A stretch of 64,000 bases of DNA from Flagellimonas aurea (GTDB lineage Bacteria > Bacteroidota > Bacteroidia > Flavobacteriales > Flavobacteriaceae), in assembly GCF_017313785.1 (NCBI RefSeq), contig NZ_JAFLNL010000005.1, positions 186,001 to 250,000 of the forward strand. The letters are read 5' to 3'. The translations under genes and the position numbers were made by a program. Numbering within the stretch: position 1 is the stretch's first letter; each line of letters begins with the position of its first letter. The notes beneath the pieces are model-generated. The model did not search any database. It saw only the letters and a list, made by a program, of their open reading frames with translations, and was not told where the DNA came from. Of the stretch, positions 8,872 through 17,455 are shown piece by piece.

Positions 8872-8957
8872 GATTGTTTTTGGATTATAAACCTCCCTCC
8901 TCCCTGCCCGGTTGGACAGGAAGTTATAGAAGGTTTGGCTTTGATTGATGAATAATT

Positions 8958-9677
8958 TTATTGGTTTCGGTCTGCCACGGCAGTACGTAGTTTAAGGTAT
9001 CCTGATTTTAGGGCATCAAAGATTTGGTCCCGGAACGATTCGTCCAGTTCGTCCTCCACTTCGGCCAAAAGTGACATGGCATCAACAGAACCGCTATCGG
9101 CGAATAACTTATCGGTCAAAATCTGTCGCTGTGCAGCTCGTAAAAGGGAGTCCACTTCGGCATCGGTAACCTCTTGACTTGTATTTTCCATTAGCTGCAC
9201 CTGTGCCACTACTTCTTCTACCTTTTGTGCAATCAGCTTATCAGAATTTATCTTGATTTTGTCCTGAAATGGCTCCTTTACTTCTTGTTCTGCAACTGCC
9301 GTATAAGAAGTTGGCTGTTGAAATTCCGTATTAACCTCTGGCTGTATGGGCTCAACTTCTGTATCCACCACTTTGGTTTCCACCTCTGTAACCGCTCCTT
9401 TTTCCGCTTTTTCCTCAGACTTTATTTCAGCTTCTTCTTTGACCTCCGTTTCCACAACTTGCAGTCCTTCCATCTCTCCATCGCTTTTTGTAAAAAAGAA
9501 GACAGACACCAACACAATCCCCACAACACTTGCGGCTATGGCATAGGAGAACCATGTGCTCCTTTTTCTTGGTGCGGGCCCCGTTACCTGCTGGGCAATT
9601 TTATCCCAAGCCCCTTTTGATGGAGCAATGGTCCGCTCCTCCAGCTTCTCTTTGATATGTTTTTCGAGTTTATCCAT
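8958..9677 (-). CDS. probable membrane anti-sigma factor
   Basis: The 239-residue protein has a cytoplasmic N-terminus (MDKLEKHIKEKLEERTIAPSKGAWDKI), one membrane helix at about residues 43-63 (FSYAIAASVVGIVLVSVFFF) and a long acidic, low-complexity periplasmic part rich in Glu, Val and Lys. Single-span proteins like this sit directly after ECF sigma genes in Bacteroidota and hold the sigma factor inactive. It follows the sigma gene by 5 bases, which supports that role. No HxxxCxxC zinc motif of classical ZAS anti-sigma factors is present. The gap to the next gene (86 bases) includes a small hairpin, CCTG/CAGG. Confidence 0.65.
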   Translation of the reverse strand: MDKLEKHIKEKLEERTIAPSKGAWDKIAQQVTGPAPRKRSTWFSYAIAASVVGIVLVSVFFFTKSDGEMEGLQVVETEVKEEAEIKSEEKAEKGAVTEVETKVVDTEVEPIQPEVNTEFQQPTSYTAVAEQEVKEPFQDKIKINSDKLIAQKVEEVVAQVQLMENTSQEVTDAEVDSLLRAAQRQILTDKLFADSGSVDAMSLLAEVEDELDESFRDQIFDALKSGYLKLRTAVADRNQ

Positions 9678-9682
9678 ACCTT

Positions 9683-10258
9683 TTATTTTTTGCTCGCCGA
9701 ATGAGATTTGGGCGACATTCCCTTTAAACTTAAATTATCCTGAAGCATCTTTCTCGCTTTGAACAATTGGGATTTTGAAGTTCCCTCGGAAATCTCCAAC
9801 ATCTCGGCAATCTCTTTATGGCCATACCCTTCAATAGCATACAGCAAGAAAACCGCCTTGTAGCCCTCCGGAAGTTCATCGATGAGATGTTGTACATATT
9901 CCACATCCAAAATTCCATCATTGGAAGTAGAAACTTCTCCGTTCAACTCCAAGGTATCATCATCATATACCACGAATTGTCGCTTGCGCAAATACGAAAT
10001 ACTTTCACGGACCATAATGGTTCTGACCCAACCTTCAAAACTCCCTTTATGTTGATAGGAGCTTAAATGGTTAAAGACCTTGACAAAACCGTGGATCATT
10101 ACATCTTCCGCAAAATGGAGGTCCTTGATGTACCGCCTACAAACACTCAACATCTTGGACGAAAATTTATCATACAACAACCTTTGGGCTTGTTGGTCGC
10201 CCTTAATTGATTTTTTGATCAATTGTTTTTCGTTGCTATGTAGCGCGATGATCTTCAA
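9683..10258 (-). CDS. RNA polymerase ECF-type sigma factor
   Basis: The 191-residue protein has sigma region 2 (about 25-95; LLYDKFSSKMLSVCRRYIKDLHFAEDVMIHGFVKVF) and sigma region 4 (about 130-180; LPEGYKAVFLLYAIEGYGHKEIAEML and SEGTSKSQLFKARKMLQ), the two-domain ECF layout. The start is a TTG at 10256-10258: an in-frame stop lies just upstream and the next Met (residue 36) is already inside region 2. It leads an operon with the anti-sigma and outer-membrane genes. Regulation is expected through release from that anti-sigma factor; the signal is unknown. Confidence 0.9.
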   Translation of the reverse strand: MKIIALHSNEKQLIKKSIKGDQQAQRLLYDKFSSKMLSVCRRYIKDLHFAEDVMIHGFVKVFNHLSSYQHKGSFEGWVRTIMVRESISYLRKRQFVVYDDDTLELNGEVSTSNDGILDVEYVQHLIDELPEGYKAVFLLYAIEGYGHKEIAEMLEISEGTSKSQLFKARKMLQDNLSLKGMSPKSHSASKK

Positions 10259-10368
10259 AAGTTTGGTTTATAAAAGTGCTTCTATTTACATAGACGGGAT
10301 ATGGACAGAAATAGTTGCCTGAAACTAAAAATTTTCAGTAAACTATTGATATTAAGGTTTTTAAATTT

Positions 10369-11343
10369 TTATTTTTTGCGGTCCACCACGTAGTTGACCA
10401 TAAGGGTGAGGGCACTTTTGTATTCAGAATCGGGATAATTGTCCAAAATGGCCAGAGCTTCGTCCTTAAATTCAAGCATTTTGACCACGGCATAATCCAG
10501 CCCCCCTTTTTCCTTCACGTACTCGATGACTTCCTTTACCCTTTTTTTGTTCTTGTTGTGTTTTTTGATGGAGTTGATCAACCACTTTTTCTTTTCCTTG
10601 TCGCTGTTGTTCAAAGCGTAGATCAGGGGAAGAGTCATTTTCTGTTCCTTGATATCGATTCCTGTTGGCTTTCCGATTTTTTCGGCACCATAATCAAATA
10701 AATCGTCCTTGATTTGAAAGGCCATTCCACAAAGCTCGCCAAACTTTCTAAAGGTTTCTACCTCGTCTGAATCAGGTCGAACGGAGCAGGCGCCCATACT
10801 GCAACAGGCAGCGATCAAAGTTGCCGTTTTCTGTCGGATAATGTCATAGTACACGTCTTCGGTAATATCCAACAATCGTGCTTTTTCAATCTGGAGCAAT
10901 TCCCCTTCGCTCATATCACGGACGGCATTGGAAATAATATGAAGAAGGTCGTAATTCTTATTTTCCAAGGAGACCAAAAGTCCTTTGGAGAAAAGAAAAT
11001 CCCCAACCAACACGGCAATTTTGTTCTTCCACAGGGCATTGATGGAAAAGAAACCCCTGCGCTTATTGCTATCGTCCACCACATCATCGTGGACTAGACT
11101 TGCGGTATGAATCAATTCGATAATGGATGCTCCCGTATAGGTTCGCTCATTGACTTGGCCGTTCAACAATTTGGCGGTCAAAAAAACGAACATGGGGCGC
11201 ATTTGCTTACCCTTTCTATTGACTATGTAGTAGGTTATCCTATTGAACAGTGCAACCTTGGAGGACATGGATTTGAGGAATTTTTCCTCAAAAAGCTGCA
11301 TCTCATTTTCTATGGGTTCTCTTATCTGCGAAACGATTTTCAA
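10369..11343 (-). CDS. ispB: all-trans polyprenyl diphosphate synthase
   Basis: This enzyme extends farnesyl or geranylgeranyl diphosphate with isopentenyl units, probably to make the side chain of menaquinone. The 324-residue protein carries both Asp-rich motifs, DDVVD at 86-90 (first) and DDLFD at 213-217 (second), plus KGKQMRP near 45-50 for diphosphate binding. Chain length cannot be read, so octaprenyl versus hexa/heptaprenyl is open. The start is a TTG (11341-11343) giving MKIVSQIREPI, the N-terminus usual in this family; no upstream ATG fits. A 12-copy heptamer repeat lies 118 bases upstream. Confidence 0.92.
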   Translation of the reverse strand: MKIVSQIREPIENEMQLFEEKFLKSMSSKVALFNRITYYIVNRKGKQMRPMFVFLTAKLLNGQVNERTYTGASIIELIHTASLVHDDVVDDSNKRRGFFSINALWKNKIAVLVGDFLFSKGLLVSLENKNYDLLHIISNAVRDMSEGELLQIEKARLLDITEDVYYDIIRQKTATLIAACCSMGACSVRPDSDEVETFRKFGELCGMAFQIKDDLFDYGAEKIGKPTGIDIKEQKMTLPLIYALNNSDKEKKKWLINSIKKHNKNKKRVKEVIEYVKEKGGLDYAVVKMLEFKDEALAILDNYPDSEYKSALTLMVNYVVDRKK

Positions 11344-11370
11344 CGTAACGGTGTGGTGTTTGGTTTTGAA

Positions 11371-11386
11371 TCCCTAAAAGTAGGGA
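11371..11386. repeat. short inverted repeat upstream of the polyprenyl synthase gene
   Basis: TCCCTA-AAAG-TAGGGA is a perfect 6-bp inverted repeat 28 bases before the TTG start. It could be an operator or a small leader hairpin; no U run follows, so it is not a terminator. Confidence 0.4.
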
Positions 11387-11460
11387 AAATGAAAGAGTTG
11401 TAGGAATGAAATTGAAGTTTTAAGATACAGCCCTCAAAGTATCGATGATTTGCAAGGGAA

Positions 11461-11544
11461 GGGTTAAGGGTTAAGGGTTAAGGGTTAAGGGTTAAGGGTT
11501 AAGGGTTAAGGGTTAAGGGTTAAGGGTTAAGGGTTAAGGGTTAA
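11461..11544. repeat. 12 perfect tandem copies of the heptamer GGGTTAA
   Basis: Twelve uninterrupted copies fill 84 bases between the rlmN stop (11584) and the polyprenyl synthase start (11343). Because seven is not a multiple of three and the unit contains TAA, all frames on both strands are closed, so it is non-coding. Perfect short repeats change copy number by replication slippage, so the array length may vary between cells. Confidence 0.97.
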
Positions 11545-11583
11545 GGAAAAAACTAATTTGACATAAACTCCTGTTCCTAAAGA

Positions 11584-12624
11584 TTAACTCTTATTCGCCA
11601 GCTGTCCGCATGCAGCATCAATATCCTTTCCGCGGGACCTTCTTACAGTTACAGTGATTCCATTCCGCTCCAAAGTATTTTGGTACATCTCCACTGCGCT
11701 GCTATGCGCCTGCTGAAACTCGCCATCATCAATGGGGTTGTATTCGATGATATTGACTTTTGATGGTGCAAACTTGCAGAACTTCACCAAAGCATCGGCG
11801 GCTTCCTGAGTATCATTGATGCCTTTCCAAACCACATATTCGTAAGTAATCCTATTCTTGGTCTTACTGTACCAATATTCCAAGGCCTCTCTAAGATCCT
11901 TTAACGGAAATGTTGAATTAAACGGCATAATGGAGGTACGCACCTCATCAATAGCTGAATGTAGGGACACGGCCAAACCGAACTTTACTTCCTCATCGGC
12001 CATTTTTTTGATGATTTTGGGCACACCCGAGGTGGACACCACTATCCGTTTGGGCGACATCCCCAATCCTTCGGGCGAAGTAATCTTATCTATGGCCTTG
12101 AGAACGTTGTTGTAGTTCATCAATGGCTCTCCCATGCCCATAAAAACAATATTGCTCAACGGTCTATCAAAATACAAACGGCTTTCGTTGTCTATTGCTA
12201 CTACTTGGTCGTAGATTTCATCCGGGTTCAGGTTGCGCATACGCTTTAAACGTGCGGTCGCACAAAAACGGCAGTCCAGACTACAACCAACCTGACTGGA
12301 TACACAGGCAGTGGTTCGGTTTTCGGTTGGAATCAAAACGGATTCCACGACCAACCCATCGTGCAAACGAACGGCATTTTTGATGGTACCATCGGAACTA
12401 CGCTGCATCTGATCTACACGAATATGGTTGATGACGAAGTTATCTTCCAACATCTGTCGGGTCTCCTTGGAAATATTGGTCATGGCATCAAAATCGTGCG
12501 CAGATTTTTGCCATAACCATTCGTACACCTGATTTCCGCGGAATGGTTTATCTCCCTGCTCCACAAAAAAATTGCGAAGCTGGTCCTTTGTCAATGCGCG
12601 TATGTCCCTTTTCTTGGTTTCCAT
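11584..12624 (-). CDS. rlmN: dual-specificity rRNA/tRNA adenine-C2 methyltransferase
   Basis: RlmN is a radical-SAM enzyme that methylates A2503 of 23S rRNA and A37 of some tRNAs. The 346-residue protein has the radical-SAM cluster motif CSLDCRFC with Cys114, Cys118 and Cys121, the GMGEPLMN segment that follows it, and a C-terminal AACGQLA with the Cys that forms the protein-RNA adduct. Length and N-terminal PFRGNQVYEWLW are normal. It starts at an ATG, 74 bases after queA, with a hairpin terminator between them. It is likely transcribed both alone and by read-through. Confidence 0.96.
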   Translation of the reverse strand: METKKRDIRALTKDQLRNFFVEQGDKPFRGNQVYEWLWQKSAHDFDAMTNISKETRQMLEDNFVINHIRVDQMQRSSDGTIKNAVRLHDGLVVESVLIPTENRTTACVSSQVGCSLDCRFCATARLKRMRNLNPDEIYDQVVAIDNESRLYFDRPLSNIVFMGMGEPLMNYNNVLKAIDKITSPEGLGMSPKRIVVSTSGVPKIIKKMADEEVKFGLAVSLHSAIDEVRTSIMPFNSTFPLKDLREALEYWYSKTKNRITYEYVVWKGINDTQEAADALVKFCKFAPSKVNIIEYNPIDDGEFQQAHSSAVEMYQNTLERNGITVTVRRSRGKDIDAACGQLANKS

Positions 12625-12645
12625 CCCTTAAAGATAAGCAAGAAA

Positions 12646-12677
12646 AAATCCCGTTGGCCAAATAGCAAACGGGATTT
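12646..12677 (-). terminator. intrinsic terminator after queA
   Basis: A perfect 10-bp inverted repeat AAATCCCGTT / AACGGGATTT with a 12-base loop lies 22 bases after the queA stop in the minus direction. It is followed on that strand by TTTCT, and sits before the rlmN start. Confidence 0.75.
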
Positions 12678-12698
12678 CTCTTCTATGAAATTTTATTT

Positions 12699-13748
12699 TT
12701 AAAGAATCAACATGGCATCCCCGTAGGAATAGAATCGATACCCTTCCAAAATAGCTTGTTTGTACGCCTTTTTTATCAAATCATGGCCTGCGAATGCAGA
12801 AACCATCATCAATAAGGTTGATTTTGGCAGGTGGAAGTTCGTAATCATACAATTGGCAATACTAAAATCGTATGGTGGAAAAATGAATTTGTTGGTCCAT
12901 CCCTCAAACGTATTCAATGTATGCTCGGAAGATACGGCGCTTTCCAATCCACGCATAACCGTTGTTCCCACAGCACAGACCTTTCTTTTGTTTGATTTGG
13001 CCGTGTTTACAATTTCGGTCGCCTTTTCATCGATAACCAACTCTTCGCTGTCCATTTTATGTTTGGACAAATCTTCTACTTCTACTGGATTGAATGTTCC
13101 CAAACCGACGTGAAGGGTTACTTCCGCAAAGTTGATTCCTTTGATCTCCAAACGCTTCAACAAGTGCTTGGAAAAGTGTAATCCTGCTGTTGGGGCAGCT
13201 ACAGCACCTTCGTGCTTGGCATAAATGGTCTGGTAGCGCTCTTCATCATCAGGAGTAACTTCTCGTTTGATATATTTTGGAAGTGGGGTCTCGCCCAATT
13301 CCCTTAGTTTTCTTCTAAAATCGGTATAGGAACCGTCGTAAAGGAAACGCAATGTCCTTCCTCTTGATGTGGTGTTGTCTATTACCTCTGCCACCAAATT
13401 TTCGTCATCACCAAAATAGAGTTTGTTACCGATACGGATTTTTCGTGCCGGGTCCACCAAAACATCCCAAAGACGCTGTTCTTGGTTCAATTCCCTTAAC
13501 AAGAAAACCTCGATTCTGGCACCTGTTTTTTCCTTGTTGCCAAAAAGTCTGGCAGGAAAAACCTTTGTGTTGTTCAAGACCATTACGTCATCTTCATCAA
13601 AATAGTCAACTAGGTCTTTGAACATTTTATGTTCAATTTTTCCGGAATCCCGGTGAATTACCATAAGTTTGGATTCGTCCCTGTGTTCTGCGGGATATTC
13701 TGCCAATAATTCCTTGGGCAATTCAAAATTGAAGTTTGATAATTTCAT
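12699..13748 (-). CDS. queA: S-adenosylmethionine:tRNA ribosyltransferase-isomerase
   Basis: QueA transfers and isomerises the ribosyl part of SAM onto 7-aminomethyl-7-deazaguanine in tRNA, making epoxyqueuosine. The 349-residue protein matches the family over its whole length: N-terminal [38 protein letters not shown], the core [11 protein letters not shown], and the C-terminal [19 protein letters not shown]. The start is an ATG. It lies downstream of aroA by 87 bases in the same direction, and ends at its own terminator. Notably it consumes SAM, whose synthesis is controlled elsewhere in this window. Confidence 0.96.
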   Translation of the reverse strand: MKLSNFNFELPKELLAEYPAEHRDESKLMVIHRDSGKIEHKMFKDLVDYFDEDDVMVLNNTKVFPARLFGNKEKTGARIEVFLLRELNQEQRLWDVLVDPARKIRIGNKLYFGDDENLVAEVIDNTTSRGRTLRFLYDGSYTDFRRKLRELGETPLPKYIKREVTPDDEERYQTIYAKHEGAVAAPTAGLHFSKHLLKRLEIKGINFAEVTLHVGLGTFNPVEVEDLSKHKMDSEELVIDEKATEIVNTAKSNKRKVCAVGTTVMRGLESAVSSEHTLNTFEGWTNKFIFPPYDFSIANCMITNFHLPKSTLLMMVSAFAGHDLIKKAYKQAILEGYRFYSYGDAMLIL

Positions 13749-13835
13749 CTGGGCTTTTTTTCGATTTTTTTAAAGAGGGGCAAATATACGACCTACCGAT
13801 AGCGGATGTCAAGTAATTTGATGATTAATTGTGGA

Positions 13836-15092
13836 TTACATTTCCTTTACACCGAATCCAAGTGTAACCAAATCGTTCCAAAAATCGGGATACGACTTGG
13901 AGACCACTTCTGCATCATTCACCACAAAATCCGTTTTGAGCGCCAAAGGCCCAAACGCCATTGCCATTCTGTGATCGTTGTAGGTGTCAACTTCGACCCC
14001 ACTAGTAAGTTGTGGTTGAGCTGTGAGAGTTAGGCTTTCCGAATCAATATCAACCTTTGCCCCAAACTTACCGAGTTCCGTCTGTAAGGCCGCCAAACGG
14101 TCAGTTTCTTTGATGGGCAATGTGTGAAGTCCAGTAAGGTGACATCCAATTCCCAAACCCAAACAGGTTACCGATATGGTCTGGGCGATATCAGGGGCAT
14201 TGGATAGATCATACTCCAAATGAGCCGATTTTACTTCGGAAGTTTTTTTGAGGAGAATGGTATTGTTGGAAAATTCGGTATCCACTCCAAAATCCCTATA
14301 AATATTGGCCAACACGCTATCTCCCTGCAAGGAACTTTCTTTATAGGACGACAATTGTATTTCGGTACCGATTTTGCTCATTGCGGCAATGCTGTAAAAA
14401 TAACTTGCCGAACTCCAATCGGATTCGACCACCAAAGTGGTATCCTCAACGTTTGTCTTTGGTGACACCTTGATCATATTTTCATCAAATGAGGTTTCCA
14501 CACCTATTTGTTCAAGAAGCGCCAAGGTCATTTTTATGTAGGGAACCGATGTTATTTTGCCGATCAATTCAAGTTCCAGTCCATTTTCAAGGCTTGGAGC
14601 AATCAACAGCAATGAAGAAATATATTGACTACTGATATTGGCAGGAAGGGAAACTTGGCTTTTTACCAATCTCTTCCCATTAATTTTTAATGGTGGATAG
14701 CCTTCCTCCTTCACGTATTCGATATCTGCACCCAATGAACGCAATGCTTCCACCAAAACTTTGATAGGACGTTCTTGCATGCGTTGAGACCCTGTAAGAA
14801 CTATTTTTTTATCTGGCTGCGATGCAAAATAGCCCGTTAAAAATCGCATGGCCGTTCCTGCATGGTGTATGTCCACTTCACCTTCGGATTTTGCCAAACC
14901 CTTCTGCATTACTTCTCCATCGTCTGAATTGGAAAGGTTTTCAATTTTAATATTTGGGAAAAGTGCCTGCAACAAAAGTGAGCGATTGGTCTCGCTTTTG
15001 GAACCTGTGATTGCAATGCTTTTTTGAATTTTTTTATTGTTTGGCAAGGAAAGCTGGAGTCTCAATTCTTTACGGTTTGAATGAATTGTCAA
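13836..15092 (-). CDS. aroA: 3-phosphoshikimate 1-carboxyvinyltransferase (EPSP synthase)
   Basis: This shikimate-pathway enzyme joins phosphoenolpyruvate to shikimate-3-phosphate. The 418-residue protein has the N-terminal AITGSKSETNRSLLLQAL substrate loop, the HAGTAMRFLTGYF segment, the SDWSSASYF block and the C-terminal DHRMAMAFGPLAL. The start is a TTG at 15090-15092; no nearby ATG exists and the residues that follow are needed for the fold. It follows the MazG-like gene by 42 bases. Its product feeds chorismate to the pheA/tyrA operon about 7 kb away. Confidence 0.95.
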   Translation of the reverse strand: MTIHSNRKELRLQLSLPNNKKIQKSIAITGSKSETNRSLLLQALFPNIKIENLSNSDDGEVMQKGLAKSEGEVDIHHAGTAMRFLTGYFASQPDKKIVLTGSQRMQERPIKVLVEALRSLGADIEYVKEEGYPPLKINGKRLVKSQVSLPANISSQYISSLLLIAPSLENGLELELIGKITSVPYIKMTLALLEQIGVETSFDENMIKVSPKTNVEDTTLVVESDWSSASYFYSIAAMSKIGTEIQLSSYKESSLQGDSVLANIYRDFGVDTEFSNNTILLKKTSEVKSAHLEYDLSNAPDIAQTISVTCLGLGIGCHLTGLHTLPIKETDRLAALQTELGKFGAKVDIDSESLTLTAQPQLTSGVEVDTYNDHRMAMAFGPLALKTDFVVNDAEVVSKSYPDFWNDLVTLGFGVKEM

Positions 15093-15134
15093 AACTAGAA
15101 AAAACGGGCCTAAACTCCTTTTAAGAGGACAACT

Positions 15135-15461
15135 TTATTTTAGTTTTTTGTTATTCTGATGACGGTCGTGATCACGCTTGGTCTTCAAATCCAATTTTTT
15201 ATCGAAAGCTTCTTGAAGATTGATCCCTGTTTGATTTGCCAAACATAGGACCACAAATACCACGTCTGCCAATTCTTCACCAAGATCTTTGGCCTTGTCG
15301 GATTCCTTTTCGCTTTGTTCGCCATATCTTCTGGCAATGATTCTAGCAACTTCCCCGACCTCTTCGGTCAACTGCGCCATGTTTGTAAGTTCGTTAAAGT
15401 ATCGGACACCGTGATTGTTTATCCATTCATCAACGGCTTTTTGAGCATCTGCTATGTTCAT
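15135..15461 (-). CDS. MazG-like nucleotide pyrophosphohydrolase
   Basis: The 108-residue all-alpha protein has the MazG/dUTPase-superfamily metal site: EEVGE (residues 33-37) followed by GEELADVVF with Glu62, Glu63 and Asp66, the ExxE...ExxD pattern. Such enzymes hydrolyse (d)NTPs to NMPs and pyrophosphate as house-cleaning. This is the short single-domain form. Its ATG overlaps the dtd stop by one base, so translation is coupled. The substrate is not readable; a role against damaged nucleotides beside a translation-proofreading gene is plausible. Confidence 0.85.
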   Translation of the reverse strand: MNIADAQKAVDEWINNHGVRYFNELTNMAQLTEEVGEVARIIARRYGEQSEKESDKAKDLGEELADVVFVVLCLANQTGINLQEAFDKKLDLKTKRDHDRHQNNKKLK

Positions 15462-15913
15462 TATTCTTTATTTTTTGTATCCATGGTAATGGTAACTGGT
15501 CCATCATTGACCAATTCCACTTTCATATCGGCACCGAAAACTCCGGTCCCCACTTTTTTGCCGAGTTTTTGCTCCAAAACCTGCACAAAATCTTCATACA
15601 TCGGAACTGCTATATCCGGTTTTGCTGCTTTAATGTATGAGGGCCGATTTCCTTTTTTGGTCTGGGCATGAAGGGTAAACTGACTTACGACGATGATTTC
15701 CCCATCTACATCCATCACGGAACGGTTCATTACCTCATTTTCATCATTAAAAATGCGGAGGTTGAGAATTTTATTGGTCAACCAGTCTATATCCTCTTTG
15801 GTATCGGCATCTTCGACACCCAACAATATCAACAGACCTTCATCGATTGATGATATTATTTGGCCATCAACAGTCACACTTGCTTTTGATACTCTTTGTA
15901 ATACAGTTCTCAT
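15461..15913 (-). CDS. dtd: D-aminoacyl-tRNA deacylase
   Basis: Dtd removes D-amino acids and glycine mischarged on tRNA. The 150-residue protein is full length with the two signature motifs: SQFTLHAQTKKGNRPSY in the middle and the C-terminal NDGPVTITMD (the Gly-cisPro-type NxGPxT motif). Its stop overlaps the MazG-like start by one base and its ATG abuts the rsgA stop directly, so rsgA-dtd-mazG is a tight translation-linked operon. Confidence 0.96.
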   Translation of the reverse strand: MRTVLQRVSKASVTVDGQIISSIDEGLLILLGVEDADTKEDIDWLTNKILNLRIFNDENEVMNRSVMDVDGEIIVVSQFTLHAQTKKGNRPSYIKAAKPDIAVPMYEDFVQVLEQKLGKKVGTGVFGADMKVELVNDGPVTITMDTKNKE

Positions 15914-16852
15914 TTATCTTTCCCTATATGGGTTGTCTTCATCTCCTGTTACCATTTGCACGTAGCTCCTATATCTGCTCGCAGCTACCTCATCATTCTC
16001 CAAGGCTTCTTTAACCGCACATTTGGGTTCATCCAAATGCAGGCAATTGTTGAATTTACATTCGGATTTCAATTCAAAAAATTCCGGGAAATAATCACCG
16101 ATTTCATATTTGTCCATATCCACGATGCCAAATCCTTTTATACCTGGTGTATCGATTATTCGGGCATCGAACGATAGGTCGTACATTTCGGCAAAGGTGG
16201 TGGTATGCTGCCCCTGCATATGCTGCTCGGAAATTTCGGCCGTCTTTAATTCGAGGCCTTTTTCAAGTGCATTCACTAAGGTTGATTTGCCCACACCGGA
16301 ATGTCCCGCGAACATGCTCGTGGCACCCAACATCAACTCTTTTACTTGGTCAACATTAATTCCCTGTTTGGCCTCAATAGCAATGCTTTTGTAACCGATT
16401 TTTGAGTACAGGTCCATCAACCATTGCACCTCCAACTTTTCTTCCTCCGAATAGGAGTCCATTTTATTGAAAAGTAAAACAACGGGGATGTCATAAGCTT
16501 CCGCAGTTACCAGAAAACGATCAATAAAACTGGTAAATGTGGGAGGGTTGTTCAATGTGACCAATAGAAACACCTGATCCAGATTGGATGCAATAATGTG
16601 GGTCTGTTTGGAAAGCTTTACCGACCTACGGACAATATAATTTTTGCGCTCACCAATTTCAGAAATTACTCCGATGGTCTCATCCCCAATGGTCTCCAAA
16701 TCAAATTTTACGTGATCGCCAACGGCCACTGGATTGGTGCTTTTTATGCCCTGTGTACGGAACTTTCCTTTGATACGGCATTCGTAAAATTCTCCCTCCG
16801 AAGATTTTACGGTATACCAGCTTCCAGTTGATTTATAAACAGTTCCGTTCAC
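15914..16852 (-). CDS. rsgA: ribosome small-subunit-dependent GTPase A
   Basis: RsgA helps the late maturation of the 30S subunit. The 312-residue protein has an OB fold (about 1-75), a circularly permuted GTPase domain in which the G4 motif NKMD comes before G1 (GHSGVGKST) and G3 (DTPGIKGFG), and a C-terminal zinc site CKFNNCLHLDEPKC. The start is a GTG at 16850-16852. It heads the minus-strand run rsgA-dtd-mazG-aroA-queA and is divergent from the secreted-protein gene at 16948. Confidence 0.96.
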   Translation of the reverse strand: MNGTVYKSTGSWYTVKSSEGEFYECRIKGKFRTQGIKSTNPVAVGDHVKFDLETIGDETIGVISEIGERKNYIVRRSVKLSKQTHIIASNLDQVFLLVTLNNPPTFTSFIDRFLVTAEAYDIPVVLLFNKMDSYSEEEKLEVQWLMDLYSKIGYKSIAIEAKQGINVDQVKELMLGATSMFAGHSGVGKSTLVNALEKGLELKTAEISEQHMQGQHTTTFAEMYDLSFDARIIDTPGIKGFGIVDMDKYEIGDYFPEFFELKSECKFNNCLHLDEPKCAVKEALENDEVAASRYRSYVQMVTGDEDNPYRER

Positions 16853-16905
16853 TATTTGTTTATATTTTGATTACAAAGAAACAATATTACTGCTTATTCG
16901 TCGTA

Positions 16906-16913
16906 TATCTTTG
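16906..16913 (+). promoter_or_regulatory. -7 promoter element
   Basis: TATCTTTG fits TAnnTTTG exactly and is 35 bases before the ATG at 16948, giving a leader of about 27 bases. A -33 TTG is not clear. Confidence 0.5.
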
Positions 16914-16947
16914 TTAACAGTTTTAACAATCATTAACTTAATCTATT

Positions 16948-17388
16948 ATGAAAAAAATCGTTTTGGCTGCAGTAGTGCTTTTTGCAGCTACATTTACCAT
17001 GAGTGCCCAACAGTACCATGTAATTACAAGTGTGGAGTCCATTGTACCCAACGGATTGGGACGATCCAGGATTATTAATGCACTGGAAGAGAAAGATTAT
17101 AAAGAATTTACGAGTGTCCAGACCGAGGATGACAACTCAAGGAACAAATCTGACAGGAGCGAAATCCGTGTAAAGAATTTTGAAGAAACCAAACTTTTGA
17201 ACTTTTATAACATCGGCGGTATCCGTTTCCAGAACATTGCGGCCAACGATGCTATGATCACTTCCATGATAAACGATATGGTTTCCAACGGATGGGAATT
17301 GGCCTTTGTGGTAAGCGGTGTAGAAAGTGAAGGAGGAAAAGGTGACGGACAAGGGATTTTTATTACCCGATACATCTTTAAAAAATAA
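16948..17388 (+). CDS. secreted protein of unknown function
   Basis: A 146-residue protein with a clean signal peptide (MKKIVLAAVVLFAATFTMSA, cleavage before QQYHVI). The mature part is small and mixed alpha/beta; the C-terminal segment MINDMVSNGWELAFVVSG is the best preserved-looking block and resembles small domains in which a Trp-containing helix precedes a strand. There are no cysteines in the mature protein. I do not recognise the family. It is monocistronic, with a flavobacterial -7 box upstream and a strong hairpin downstream. Confidence 0.75.
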   Translation: MKKIVLAAVVLFAATFTMSAQQYHVITSVESIVPNGLGRSRIINALEEKDYKEFTSVQTEDDNSRNKSDRSEIRVKNFEETKLLNFYNIGGIRFQNIAANDAMITSMINDMVSNGWELAFVVSGVESEGGKGDGQGIFITRYIFKK

Positions 17389-17408
17389 ATATTGGCGATT
17401 GTCAAAAA

Positions 17409-17438
17409 AAAAAGCCCTCCAAATTCGGAGGGCTTTTT
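17409..17438. terminator. strong bidirectional terminator
   Basis: A perfect 12-bp inverted repeat (AAAAAGCCCTCC / GGAGGGCTTTTT) with a 6-base loop lies between convergent genes, with T or A tracts on both sides. Confidence 0.92.
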
Positions 17439-17455
17439 ATTGGCAATAAGTTTCA

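Noticed and set aside
9225-9620. Phe/Cys-rich open frame on the plus strand, membrane-like
   Set aside because: It lies opposite the anti-sigma gene; its composition is the reverse of Glu/Lys codons, so it is a shadow.
11435-11455. Promoter of the polyprenyl synthase gene (TTG ... TACTTTG)
   Set aside because: The spacing is only 11 bases and the -7 box is one base short of TAnnTTTG, so I do not call it.
11461-11544. Possible CRISPR or coding repeat
   Set aside because: Units are 7 bases with no spacers, and TAA closes every frame, so it is a simple tandem repeat.
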